Translations under genes and position numbers: made by a program
The notes under the pieces: generated by a model
Told to the model about the DNA's origin: nothing
Seen by the model: only the letters and a program-made list of their open reading frames with translations
The model's database searches: none
Shown: in pieces, positions 7,230 through 15,384 of the stretch
Layout of the letters: every line of letters begins with the position of its first letter
How positions within the stretch are numbered: the first letter of the stretch is position 1
Assembly: GCA_002436185.1 (NCBI GenBank)
Contig: DJKX01000061.1
Location: 1-15,966, forward strand
Direction: 5' to 3'
Source of the DNA: Fidelibacterota bacterium UBA6531
Lineage (GTDB): Bacteria > Fidelibacterota > Marinisomatia > Marinisomatales > TCS55
DNA length: 15,966 nucleotides

Positions 7230-7336
7230 TTATATTATTCATTATATAATTAAAATTACAGTTTATCTTGTAATGTAATACATATACCTAAATATTAAAT
7301 TCCAATACCTTGGACATGATTAAAGATGAAATTTTC

Positions 7337-7345
7337 TGATATAAT
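7337..7345 (+). promoter_or_regulatory. Extended -10 promoter of thrB
   Basis: TG-A-TATAAT (7337-7345) is a perfect extended -10 element. No good -35 lies at 17 bases, which extended -10 promoters tolerate. Transcription would start near 7352, only about 10 bases before the first thrB start codon, giving a nearly leaderless mRNA. This would explain the lack of a Shine-Dalgarno site for thrB. Confidence 0.55.
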
Positions 7346-7361
7346 TGTAAAAAAATAAATT

Positions 7362-8297
7362 TTGGCAAATAAATTGATAAAAGTTAAAGCGCCGGCAACA
7401 GTAGCAAACGTATCCTGTGGCTTCGATTGTATCGGTTATGCTATTTCGAAACCCGGCGATATTGTAACGATTGAAAAACAGGACCAACTGGGAATTGAAA
7501 TTTCAATGTCCGGAATAAAATATGAATCTATACCGGTTGATCCTGAAAATAATACTGCAGGAAAAGCCATTTTATCTCTCCTTAATACTTTGGAAAGTAA
7601 ACAGGGATTTAAAGTCCATATCGAAAAAGGGATCCCACCGGGAAGTGGATTAGGATCCAGCGCTGCCAGTACTGCTGCTGCTGTTGTAGGTGTGAACGAA
7701 TTATTAGGCAAACCCTTAAAGCAAGATGAATTATTGGTCCATGGTATGGCGGGCGAAGCAGCGTCTGCCGGAGTCGAACATGCAGATAATGTAGCCCCGG
7801 CACTTTTTGGTGGAATCATTTTGATCCGCAGTTATGAACCGCTTGATATTTTGCATCTTCCGGTACCAAATAATTTATTCAGTACAGTCGTGCTACCCGA
7901 TTTTACTGTAAACACACGGGAAGCCCGGAGTATACTTCCAAAACACGTTCCGTTAAAAACCGCAATAGCACAAGCAGGAAATCTTGCTGGATTTACCCTG
8001 GCGCTACATAATGGAGATTTTGATTTATTAGGCCGTTCCATGGTAGATCATCTGGCAGAACCGCATAGAGCCAAACTCATTCCCGGATACGATCATGTAC
8101 ACCAATCAGCAATAGATACCGGTGCGATAGGATGTGGGATTTCAGGTTCAGGTCCTTCTGTTTTTGCTTTATCCGATTCATTGGAAAAAGCAGAAAAAAT
8201 TGGTTTAGCTATGGTGAATGCGTTCAAAAATTCAGGATTAACAAGCCAATCCTATTGTTCACCCATCCATACTCAACCGCCTGAAATATTGAGTTAA
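7362..8297 (+). CDS. thrB: Homoserine kinase
   Basis: This enzyme phosphorylates L-homoserine to O-phospho-L-homoserine with ATP, the substrate of threonine synthase encoded next door. The 311-residue GHMP-kinase fold shows the N-terminal PATVANVSCGFDCIGYA motif, the ATP-binding PPGSGLGSSAAS (92-103) and a C-terminal GISGSGPSVFAL motif. Homoserine kinase is preferred over other GHMP kinases because of these motifs and the adjacent thrC. The first start after an in-frame TAA (7356-7358) is TTG 7362; a second TTG at 7374 would give LIKVKAPAT, close to the usual N-terminus, and cannot be excluded. No ribosome site is visible. Only 3 bases separate it from thrC. No aspartokinase/homoserine dehydrogenase gene is in the window. 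Confidence 0.93.
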   Translation: MANKLIKVKAPATVANVSCGFDCIGYAISKPGDIVTIEKQDQLGIEISMSGIKYESIPVDPENNTAGKAILSLLNTLESKQGFKVHIEKGIPPGSGLGSSAASTAAAVVGVNELLGKPLKQDELLVHGMAGEAASAGVEHADNVAPALFGGIILIRSYEPLDILHLPVPNNLFSTVVLPDFTVNTREARSILPKHVPLKTAIAQAGNLAGFTLALHNGDFDLLGRSMVDHLAEPHRAKLIPGYDHVHQSAIDTGAIGCGISGSGPSVFALSDSLEKAEKIGLAMVNAFKNSGLTSQSYCSPIHTQPPEILS

Positions 8298-8300
8298 TTT

Positions 8301-9593
8301 TTGCGCTTTTACAGTACAAAAGGCAGCGCTATTTCAGTTGGATTCAAGGATGCGCTATTCCAGGGATTGGCACCGGATGGTGGCTTATATATGCCTGCAT
8401 CAATTCCTGTTTTAGGCGAAAATTTCTTCCAGGCAGATCTGTCCTTTTCAGAATTAGCACAAGAAATGATACAGCCTTTTTCAAATGATGACCTGCCCAA
8501 AAATGAATTAATAGACATTTGTGCAGCTGCATTTGATTTCCCAATACCCATGGTGGCCTTGAACGATAATGATGCTGTGCTGGAATTGTTTCATGGACCA
8601 ACTTTAGCCTTCAAAGATTTTGCTGCCCGCTTTATGGCTCGAACCATGTCATATTTTCAAGCGGATATGGATCAGGAATTGACTATTCTCGTGGCTACAT
8701 CCGGTGATACGGGCAGCGCTGTAGCAAATGGATTTTTCGGCGTGGAAGGCATTAAGGTTATTATTCTTTACCCATCCACAAAAGTGAGCGCGATCCAGGA
8801 AAAACAACTTACCACCTTAGGTGGAAACATTACTGCACTAGAAATTGAGGGCACATTCGACGATTGCCAACGTATGGTAAAAGATGCTTTCCGTGATGAT
8901 GATTTGCGCAAACGCCGTCATTTGAGTTCTGCTAATTCCATAAATATAGCTCGCCTATTGCCCCAGTCTGTATATTACGCCTGGGCCTGGAAGCAATGCG
9001 GGGGGAATAAGCCCATTATCTTTAGTGTGCCCTGTGGAAATTTCGGAAATTTGACCGGTGGATTACTGACAAATAAAATGGGCGTTCCTGTAGAAAAATT
9101 TATCGCCGCAACCAATTCTAATGATGTATTCCCAAAATATTTAAACAATGGTGTCGTGCCTGAACAGGATGCAGTTCAGACAATTTCTAATGCCATGGAT
9201 GTGGGTGTCCCCAGCAACCTGGAACGTATCAAAAATTTATATAACCAGGATGTGTCCGAAATTAAACAGGATATATCCAGTTGGGGGTTCAGCGATGCAG
9301 ACACCCGACATGCTATACAAGCTACAAGATTGGAATCCGGTTATTTAGTAGATCCCCACACTGCCGTGGGTATATTAGGATTACAAAAATATCGGGAAAA
9401 AACAAATTCATCAACGAAAGGAATTGTTCTATCAACGGCTCACCCAGGGAAATTCACCGATGTGGTGGAACCTATTGTTGGAGAAAAGATCTCTTTTCCA
9501 GATCAATTACAATCCGCAATAGCCAATGAAAAAAGTGCTATATTCATGTCTAATCAATATTCAGATTTGAAGGAATTTTTACTGGTATCCTAA
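8301..9593 (+). CDS. thrC: Threonine synthase
   Basis: A PLP enzyme that converts O-phosphohomoserine to threonine and phosphate. The 430-residue chain opens with RFYSTKGS and APDGGLYMP, typical of the Thr_synth_N domain. The PLP lysine is in FHGPTLAFKDFAARF (Lys105), and the phosphate-binding SGDTGSA loop is at 134-140. It resembles the E. coli/yeast class by length and N-terminal domain. The TTG start at 8301 directly follows the thrB stop (in-frame TAA at 8295-8297). The next Met is residue 31, too late to keep the conserved N-terminus, so TTG is needed. It is co-transcribed with thrB. Confidence 0.95.
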   Translation: MRFYSTKGSAISVGFKDALFQGLAPDGGLYMPASIPVLGENFFQADLSFSELAQEMIQPFSNDDLPKNELIDICAAAFDFPIPMVALNDNDAVLELFHGPTLAFKDFAARFMARTMSYFQADMDQELTILVATSGDTGSAVANGFFGVEGIKVIILYPSTKVSAIQEKQLTTLGGNITALEIEGTFDDCQRMVKDAFRDDDLRKRRHLSSANSINIARLLPQSVYYAWAWKQCGGNKPIIFSVPCGNFGNLTGGLLTNKMGVPVEKFIAATNSNDVFPKYLNNGVVPEQDAVQTISNAMDVGVPSNLERIKNLYNQDVSEIKQDISSWGFSDADTRHAIQATRLESGYLVDPHTAVGILGLQKYREKTNSSTKGIVLSTAHPGKFTDVVEPIVGEKISFPDQLQSAIANEKSAIFMSNQYSDLKEFLLVS

Positions 9594-9618
9594 TTGCCAT
9601 ATTTATTAAGGAGTTATT

Positions 9619-10761
9619 ATGAAATTCGATACAAAAGTCGTCCAAGCAGGCATGACACCTGATCCTACTACCGGGGCCATCCTGCCACCCTTATATCAGA
9701 CTGCCACTTATGTGCTGGAAGAAGTAGGCAAAGATAAAGGTTTCGATTATACGCGTTCGGCCAACCCTACACGACAGGTTATGGAAGAAATGCTCGCCAC
9801 GATAGATGGAGGGGAATACGGTGTCGCCTACGCCAGCGGGATGGCCGCTGTTGACAGTTGTATGAAATTACTGAAAGCTGGTGATCATGTGGTTTGCTCC
9901 GATGATGTTTACGGTGGTGTATCCCGTCACTTTAACGAGATTTTGGTTAATTATGATCTGCATTTCACTTATGTAGATTCATCCGACCCGGCTAATGTTG
10001 AACATGCAATTACTCCCACCACCAAACTAATTTGGATAGAAACGCCCACAAATCCCCTATTGAAGATCACCGACTTGGAAGCGGTGGGTAAAATTGCAAA
10101 AAAACACGGTATCATGTTTGGGGTGGACTCGACCTTCGCAACACCGGTGTTTTTACGTCCTTTGGAATTTGGCGCAGATTTGGTTATGCACAGCACTACC
10201 AAATATTTAAGCGGCCATAATCAGCTTATTGGCGGTGTGGTGATCACCAATCGTGAAGACCTATTTGAACAATTGAAATTTGTTCAAAAAACAATTGGCG
10301 CCGTGCCGGGACCCTTCGATTGTTGGCTAACAATCCTTGGTGTCAAAACCCTGGATCTGCGGATGAAAAAACACGCAGCTAATGCTCAAGCTGTGGCAGA
10401 ATACCTGGAAGTTCACTCTAAAGTCTCCACCGTCACCTTTCCCGGACTACCCTCCCATCCCATGCACGAAGTAGCAAAAGAGCAAATGTCCGGATTTAGC
10501 GGCATGATCTCCTTTGAACTGACCGGTGGTATTCCAGCGGGAAAGACAGTTATGAATTCTGTTCAATTGGCCAAGTTGGCAGAGAGCCTTGGAGCCGTAG
10601 AAACCATGATAACCCATCCCGCCACCATGACCCACGTGGATGTTCCTCAAGCGGAACGGGAAGCCCGTGGACTGACTGACGGATTGGTCAGAATATCCGT
10701 TGGGATCGAAAACCCGAACGATATTATTGCTGATCTGGAGCAAGCATTGGATAAAGCATAA
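9619..10761 (+). CDS. Cystathionine gamma-synthase/gamma-lyase family PLP enzyme
   Basis: A 380-residue member of the Cys/Met metabolism PLP family. It shows YTRSANPTRQ (44-53), YASGMAA, IETPTNPLLKI and the PLP-lysine motif STTKYLSGH (Lys195). ATG 9619 has a good AAGGAG site, and the gene lies 25 bases after thrC. Gamma-synthase (homoserine ester plus cysteine to cystathionine), gamma-lyase and sulfhydrylase cannot be separated by eye. Placement after thrB and thrC favours a role in the methionine branch, possibly using O-phosphohomoserine as in plants. Two variants are visible: DSTFATP where DNTFA-P is common, and GHNQLIGG where an Asp often follows the His-x pair. Confidence 0.88.
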   Translation: MKFDTKVVQAGMTPDPTTGAILPPLYQTATYVLEEVGKDKGFDYTRSANPTRQVMEEMLATIDGGEYGVAYASGMAAVDSCMKLLKAGDHVVCSDDVYGGVSRHFNEILVNYDLHFTYVDSSDPANVEHAITPTTKLIWIETPTNPLLKITDLEAVGKIAKKHGIMFGVDSTFATPVFLRPLEFGADLVMHSTTKYLSGHNQLIGGVVITNREDLFEQLKFVQKTIGAVPGPFDCWLTILGVKTLDLRMKKHAANAQAVAEYLEVHSKVSTVTFPGLPSHPMHEVAKEQMSGFSGMISFELTGGIPAGKTVMNSVQLAKLAESLGAVETMITHPATMTHVDVPQAEREARGLTDGLVRISVGIENPNDIIADLEQALDKA

Positions 10762-10806
10762 AACTTTGTTTTTTTCCATATATGTTAAAATGGCTAATTA
10801 ATATTA

Positions 10807-10843
10807 TTTGAATTTTATTCAAAACTGGATAGGTTCACCTATC
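10807..10843. promoter_or_regulatory. Two inverted repeats upstream of the PAS-UbiA gene
   Basis: TTTGAA (10807-10812), five bases and TTCAAA (10818-10823) form one inverted repeat. GATAGGT (10828-10834), two bases and ACCTATC (10837-10843) form a second, longer one. They lie 39 to 75 bases before the ATG, where promoter or operator sites are expected. I find no convincing promoter pair to anchor them. The second repeat, with 7-base arms and mixed composition, is the stronger operator candidate. Confidence 0.4.
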
Positions 10844-10881
10844 AAGATTTTTAATAAAACTTTATAAAGACCGAGGTAAAT

Positions 10882-12150
10882 ATGAATAAAAAAATAAAAA
10901 GTATCATTACCTGTGACCTTGATGGGAAAGTGGAAACTTTTTCTGAAGGCGCACAAGAACTCTTTGGTTATACACCAGAAGAAATTATAGGTAAAGGTAG
11001 AGTCAGTGATTTAAGTGATGGCCAGGTTGTTTTGGGTCATGTTGTAAATTGGCTGAAAGAATCCGTAGAAAAAGGCGCTTGGGAAGGGGAGACAGTTTTC
11101 CTGCACAAAGATGGACATGAGATTCCTTGCCAAATCAAGATTACACCCACCAAAGATAAAAATGATACTCATATCGGTTACTGTGGTATCACCTCTCCTT
11201 TGGAAGATAAGACCCCGGATGATGTACGACCGCATATCAATTTGATGACCAAAATATTTACCTGGCTGGTGATCATGCGCTTGCCCTTTTTGACCGCAAC
11301 TATAGTACCTATTTTAGTTGGTGCAGCAGTGGCAAATTTCATGGGCTATGATGTCAGTTTGGGTTGGCTGGGGCTGACCTTGCTAGGCGGAAGTCTACTC
11401 CACATAGGCACCAATACGGCCAATGATTATTTTGACCATACCAGCGGCACGGATGAGGCCAACTATAATTATATGGTACCTTATTCTGGTGGCAGCCGTA
11501 GTATTCAAATGGGCCTTATAACACCTAAGGGAATGTTAACTGTTTCATTAGTTACTTTTGCTTTGAGCGCTGTTGTAGGTGTTCCCTTAATTCAAAAAGC
11601 CGGCATGGATGTGCTTTGGTTAGGATTAATAGGTTTTGTATCCGGATTTTTCTATACGGCACCCCCGTTTAGGTTTGCAGCCCGTAAAGGTTTAGGTGAG
11701 CTATTAATTGGCTTGAGCTTTGGGCCTCTAATGGTGGCCGGCAGTGCGCTGGTACAAACTGGACAAATCCTGCCTCAAGCTCTTTTTGCCGGTATTCCCA
11801 TCGGATTATTGGTAGCAGCCATTGTATATGTGAATGAGTTTCCTGATCATGACGGTGATAAAGCCACTGGCAAGAATACTCTGATCGTTGTATTTGGCCC
11901 TGAAAAAGCCCGGTTTGGATATGTTCTTCTTGTAGTGGGGACCTATGTCAGCATTACGATTATGGCTTTGAATGGAACGTTTCCCATGCTGTCATTGATC
12001 GCGCTACCAGCGGGATATTTTGGTGTAAGAGCTATCCAAACGCTCTACCAATATTATAATGATAGGCTATTGCTCCCGGCAAATGCCGGCACGATTAATA
12101 TGCATCTGGTTACCGGTATATTGTTCTGTATCGGTATTTGGGCTGGATAG
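10882..12150 (+). CDS. PAS domain-UbiA prenyltransferase fusion (MenA-like)
   Basis: A 422-residue fusion. Residues about 5-105 form a PAS domain: DLDGKVETFSEGAQELFGYTPEEIIGK, then FLHKDGHEIPCQIKITPT and IGYCGITSP. No LOV cysteine motif or obvious haem ligand is seen. Residues about 125-422 form a membrane-embedded UbiA prenyltransferase with about eight or nine hydrophobic segments. Its two Mg-diphosphate motifs are NDYFDHTSGTD (181-191) and NEFPDHDGDKATGK (318-331). MRLPFLTAT and the YTAPPFRF segment resemble MenA, which prenylates 1,4-dihydroxy-2-naphthoate in menaquinone synthesis. The aromatic substrate is not proven. ATG 10882 has a GAGG site and lies 120 bases after the CGS-type gene. 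A strong terminator follows. The PAS domain should be cytosolic, next to the active site, and might sense redox state or quinone. Confidence 0.85.
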   Translation: MNKKIKSIITCDLDGKVETFSEGAQELFGYTPEEIIGKGRVSDLSDGQVVLGHVVNWLKESVEKGAWEGETVFLHKDGHEIPCQIKITPTKDKNDTHIGYCGITSPLEDKTPDDVRPHINLMTKIFTWLVIMRLPFLTATIVPILVGAAVANFMGYDVSLGWLGLTLLGGSLLHIGTNTANDYFDHTSGTDEANYNYMVPYSGGSRSIQMGLITPKGMLTVSLVTFALSAVVGVPLIQKAGMDVLWLGLIGFVSGFFYTAPPFRFAARKGLGELLIGLSFGPLMVAGSALVQTGQILPQALFAGIPIGLLVAAIVYVNEFPDHDGDKATGKNTLIVVFGPEKARFGYVLLVVGTYVSITIMALNGTFPMLSLIALPAGYFGVRAIQTLYQYYNDRLLLPANAGTINMHLVTGILFCIGIWAG

Positions 12151-12167
12151 CACTTATTAGATCAAAT

Positions 12168-12197
12168 AAAAAGGCCTCGATCAATTGAGGCTTTTTT
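12168..12197. terminator. Bidirectional intrinsic terminator between PAS-UbiA gene and carB
   Basis: AAAAAGGCCTC (12168-12178), an 8-base loop and GAGGCTTTTTT (12187-12197) form an 11-bp stem with one G-T wobble. A-runs and T-runs flank both sides, so it works in both directions. It ends the convergent PAS-UbiA (+) and carB (-) transcripts and overlaps the carB stop codon by two bases. Confidence 0.9.
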
Positions 12198-15100
12198 ATT
12201 TATGATAATCCTGAATAGATCGCACCTTGATCTTTTTATTTGATGACCTTATCGCCCGCACAGCTGCTTCCGCTCCTGACAACGTTGTAATGGCAACAAT
12301 TCCTTTTTGAATACAGGCCCGACCAATGGATTCTTCATCATAGCGAGCTTGAGCCCCCATGGGTGTATTGATCACCAGATTGATGTCCCCATTCTTGATG
12401 CCGTCCACCACATTGGGCCGGCCTTCTCCCACTTTAAAAACTGCAACTGCATAAATACCGTTTCTGCGGAGCTCTTTTGCCGTCCCGGCAGTCGCCACGA
12501 GATCAAAACCAATTTCTTTTAAGTCGCGGGCAATGGGAATAACATCCAATTTATCTGCATCATTCACGGATAGAAATACGGTTCCGAAACTTGGAATCAC
12601 ATTCCCGGCACTGATGGATGCCCGCTTGAACGCATCTCCTAATGTATTGGAGATACCCATTACTTCGCCTGTGGATTTCATTTCCGGGCTTAAAAAGATG
12701 GATTCTTCTGGAAATTTATTGAATGGCAACACAGCTTCCTTTACCGCCACATGGGAATTGCCATCCCATGGTTTTAATTCAAACTTTGACAGTTTTGCCC
12801 CCACTGCCAATTGGGAAGCGATCCGTGCCAGGGGAACATCGGTCGTTTTACTTACAAAGGGCACCGTTCGGCTGGCCCTTGGATTTACTTCCAGCACATA
12901 GACCTGGTCATCCTTATAGGCAAATTGGAGATTGATCAATCCAACCACATTCAATTCCAGTGCCAGTGCTTGGGTGATCCGGATGATCTCATCCATGGCT
13001 TCCGTGGTAATGCGATACGGCGGCAGCACACAAGCAGAATCGCCAGAGTGTATCCCTGCTTCTTCAATATGCTGCATCACTGCACCGATGTGAACCATTT
13101 CACCATCACACAGAGCATCCACATCAAATTCAAAGGCATCCTCTAAAAATTCATCAATCAGTATGGGATGTCCTTCGGTTACATCAGCGTTTCGAGAAAT
13201 GTAATTAATCAACTGCTCCTTTGAATAGACGATTTCCATGGCCCGTCCACCCAGGACATAACTGGGACGGGCTAAAACAGGAAACCCTATTTTTTCAGCT
13301 ACGGCTACCACTTCATCCAGAGTTCGTCCCGTGCCGTACTGGGGGCACACTATTTCCAGCTTATCTAAAATGGCTCCAAATTTCTCCCGGTCTTCAGCCA
13401 GATCAATATTTTCCGGAGATGTACCAATGATGGGCACGCCCGCATCAGCCAAGGCATTTGCGATTTTCAAGGGTGTTTGCCCCCCAAACTGAACCAACAC
13501 ACCATCTGGCTTTTCAAATTCCACAATATTGAGCACATCCTCAAAGGTTACCGGCTCAAAGTATAATCGATCCACTAAATCAAAATCGGTGCTGACAGTT
13601 TCCGGGTTACAATTGACCATAATGGTTTTATACCCTTGATCCTGTAATCCAAACACTGCCTGGACACAGCAATAATCAAATTCGATCCCCTGCCCGATAC
13701 GGTTAGGCCCGCCTCCCAAGATTATGACTTTTTTCCCTTCCAGGGGCTCGATCTCATTCTCTTCATCATAGGTAGAATAACAATAGGGTGTCTGGGCCAC
13801 AAATTCAGCGGCACAGGTGTCCACAACCTTGTACGCTGGAAATACTGCATTTTTTTTTCTTTCATCACGAATCTCCAACTCCGATTTATCAAGCATGCGG
13901 CCTATTTGTTTATCAGAGAAACCACCGTGCTTCAATTCACGCAAAGATGAACCATTTTGCTGATCAACCAGCATTTTGATCTGCTGTAAAAACCACGGAT
14001 CTATTTTGGTCACATTAAAAATATCTTCAATGGATTGCCCCTCTATAAAAGCCTGTCTGATTTTTAATAACCGAAACGATGTGGCGTAACGCAGCGTGGA
14101 CATATCCAGCGATCTCGCCCTGCTCACATCCGGATCCCCCGCTGCTGCCGGTTTTGGCTCCAATCCATCCAAGCCTACTTCTAAAGATCGAAATGCCTTT
14201 TGTAATGATTCACGAAAAGTGCGTCCAATAGACATAACCTCACCCACGCTTTGCATCTGGACGCCGAGATGACCTGACGCCGATGGAAATTTTTCAAAAT
14301 CAAAGCGTGGAACTTTGGTCACGATATAATCAATAGTTGGTTCAAATGCTGCCAGCGTTTTTCCTGTAATATCATTGGGCAGCTCATCTAATGTATAGCC
14401 CACAGCTAATTTGGCAGCTACTTTGGCAATGGGAAAGCCTGTTGCTTTGGAAGCCAGTGCTGATGAGCGGCTTACCCGGGGATTCATTTCAATAATGATA
14501 CACCTGCCGTTTTCAGGATTGACTGCAAACTGCACATTTGAGCCACCGGTCTCAACACCGATGGTGCGTAAACATAAGATAGACCAATTACGCATTTGCT
14601 GAAATTCTTTATCTGTTAATGTCATGGCCGGTGCTACTGTAACGGAATCACCGGTGTGGACACCCATGGGATCAATATTTTCTATGGAACAGATAATGAT
14701 GGCGTTGTCTGCTTTGTCCCGGATCACTTCCAGCTCAAATTCCTTCCAGCCCAAAAGGGATTCTTCAATCAATACTTCAGTGATAGGGCTGGCGTTCAAT
14801 CCATTTTCAACCAATTCCTGGAACTCTTCATGATTGTAAGCAACGGATCCGCCAGTGCCGCCCAGCGTGAAGGAAGGCCGGATAATCACCGGGAATTGCA
14901 TGGTCTCCATAAGTGCTTCCGCTTCCTGCCAGGAATGAACAAAACCGCCTTGTGCAGTATCAATCTCCACGGCATCCATTGCTTCCTTAAATCTTTCACG
15001 GTCTTCTGCTTTTTCAATGGCATCTACCTGGGCGCCTATCAGCTGTACATCATATTTCTTCAGGATTCCCTGCCGATGCAGATCCATGGTTAAATTCAAA

Positions 15101-15384
15101 GCCGTTTGTCCACCAACTGTAGGTAATATCGAATCTGGTTTCTCTTTTTGGATGATGGTTTCCACATACTCCGGGGTTATGGGTTCGATGTAAGTGGCAT
15201 CTGCTAAATCAGGGTCGGTCATAATTGTAGCAGGATTGGAATTCACCAGGATTACGCGGTATCCTTCTTCCTTCAGCGCTCGGGTGGCTTGAGTGCCGGA
15301 ATAGTCGAACTCACAGGCCTGACCGATGACGATGGGGCCAGCACCAATGATTAATATGGATTCTATATCAGTTCTTTTTGGCAC
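12196..15384 (-). CDS. carB: Carbamoyl-phosphate synthase large subunit
   Basis: It makes carbamoyl phosphate from bicarbonate, two ATP and ammonia channelled from CarA, feeding pyrimidine and arginine synthesis. The 1062-residue protein is near the usual ~1070. The N-terminal half has the carboxyphosphate ATP-grasp unit: LIIGAGPIVIGQACEFDYSG, GGTGGS (175-180) and EMNPRVSRSSALASKATG. The second, carbamate-phosphorylating half begins near residue 555 with GGGPNRIGQGIEFDY and ends its ATP-grasp with EVNPRASRTVPFVSK. A methylglyoxal-synthase-like allosteric domain follows from about 933 (FLSVNDADK, TAGTAKELR). The start is GTG 15384, giving the conserved MPKRTDIESI. It overlaps the carA 3' end by 17 bases, so it is translationally coupled. 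A bidirectional terminator follows. Confidence 0.98.
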   Translation of the reverse strand: MPKRTDIESILIIGAGPIVIGQACEFDYSGTQATRALKEEGYRVILVNSNPATIMTDPDLADATYIEPITPEYVETIIQKEKPDSILPTVGGQTALNLTMDLHRQGILKKYDVQLIGAQVDAIEKAEDRERFKEAMDAVEIDTAQGGFVHSWQEAEALMETMQFPVIIRPSFTLGGTGGSVAYNHEEFQELVENGLNASPITEVLIEESLLGWKEFELEVIRDKADNAIIICSIENIDPMGVHTGDSVTVAPAMTLTDKEFQQMRNWSILCLRTIGVETGGSNVQFAVNPENGRCIIIEMNPRVSRSSALASKATGFPIAKVAAKLAVGYTLDELPNDITGKTLAAFEPTIDYIVTKVPRFDFEKFPSASGHLGVQMQSVGEVMSIGRTFRESLQKAFRSLEVGLDGLEPKPAAAGDPDVSRARSLDMSTLRYATSFRLLKIRQAFIEGQSIEDIFNVTKIDPWFLQQIKMLVDQQNGSSLRELKHGGFSDKQIGRMLDKSELEIRDERKKNAVFPAYKVVDTCAAEFVAQTPYCYSTYDEENEIEPLEGKKVIILGGGPNRIGQGIEFDYCCVQAVFGLQDQGYKTIMVNCNPETVSTDFDLVDRLYFEPVTFEDVLNIVEFEKPDGVLVQFGGQTPLKIANALADAGVPIIGTSPENIDLAEDREKFGAILDKLEIVCPQYGTGRTLDEVVAVAEKIGFPVLARPSYVLGGRAMEIVYSKEQLINYISRNADVTEGHPILIDEFLEDAFEFDVDALCDGEMVHIGAVMQHIEEAGIHSGDSACVLPPYRITTEAMDEIIRITQALALELNVVGLINLQFAYKDDQVYVLEVNPRASRTVPFVSKTTDVPLARIASQLAVGAKLSKFELKPWDGNSHVAVKEAVLPFNKFPEESIFLSPEMKSTGEVMGISNTLGDAFKRASISAGNVIPSFGTVFLSVNDADKLDVIPIARDLKEIGFDLVATAGTAKELRRNGIYAVAVFKVGEGRPNVVDGIKNGDINLVINTPMGAQARYDEESIGRACIQKGIVAITTLSGAEAAVRAIRSSNKKIKVRSIQDYHK

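Noticed and set aside
7269..7282. TGTAATGTAATACA as a possible operator upstream of the asnB promoter.
   Set aside because: Only the outer four bases are properly inverted; the core does not match. In such AT-rich sequence this is likely chance.
10752..10777. Possible terminator after the CGS-type gene (AAAG, loop, CTTT, then a T-run).
   Set aside because: The stem is only four or five weak pairs and partly inside the coding region; not convincing as an intrinsic terminator.
12307..15093. Many open frames on the plus strand opposite carB, up to 145 codons.
   Set aside because: carB is a full, highly conserved gene on the minus strand. The opposite frames have no recognisable domains or ribosome sites and are shadows.
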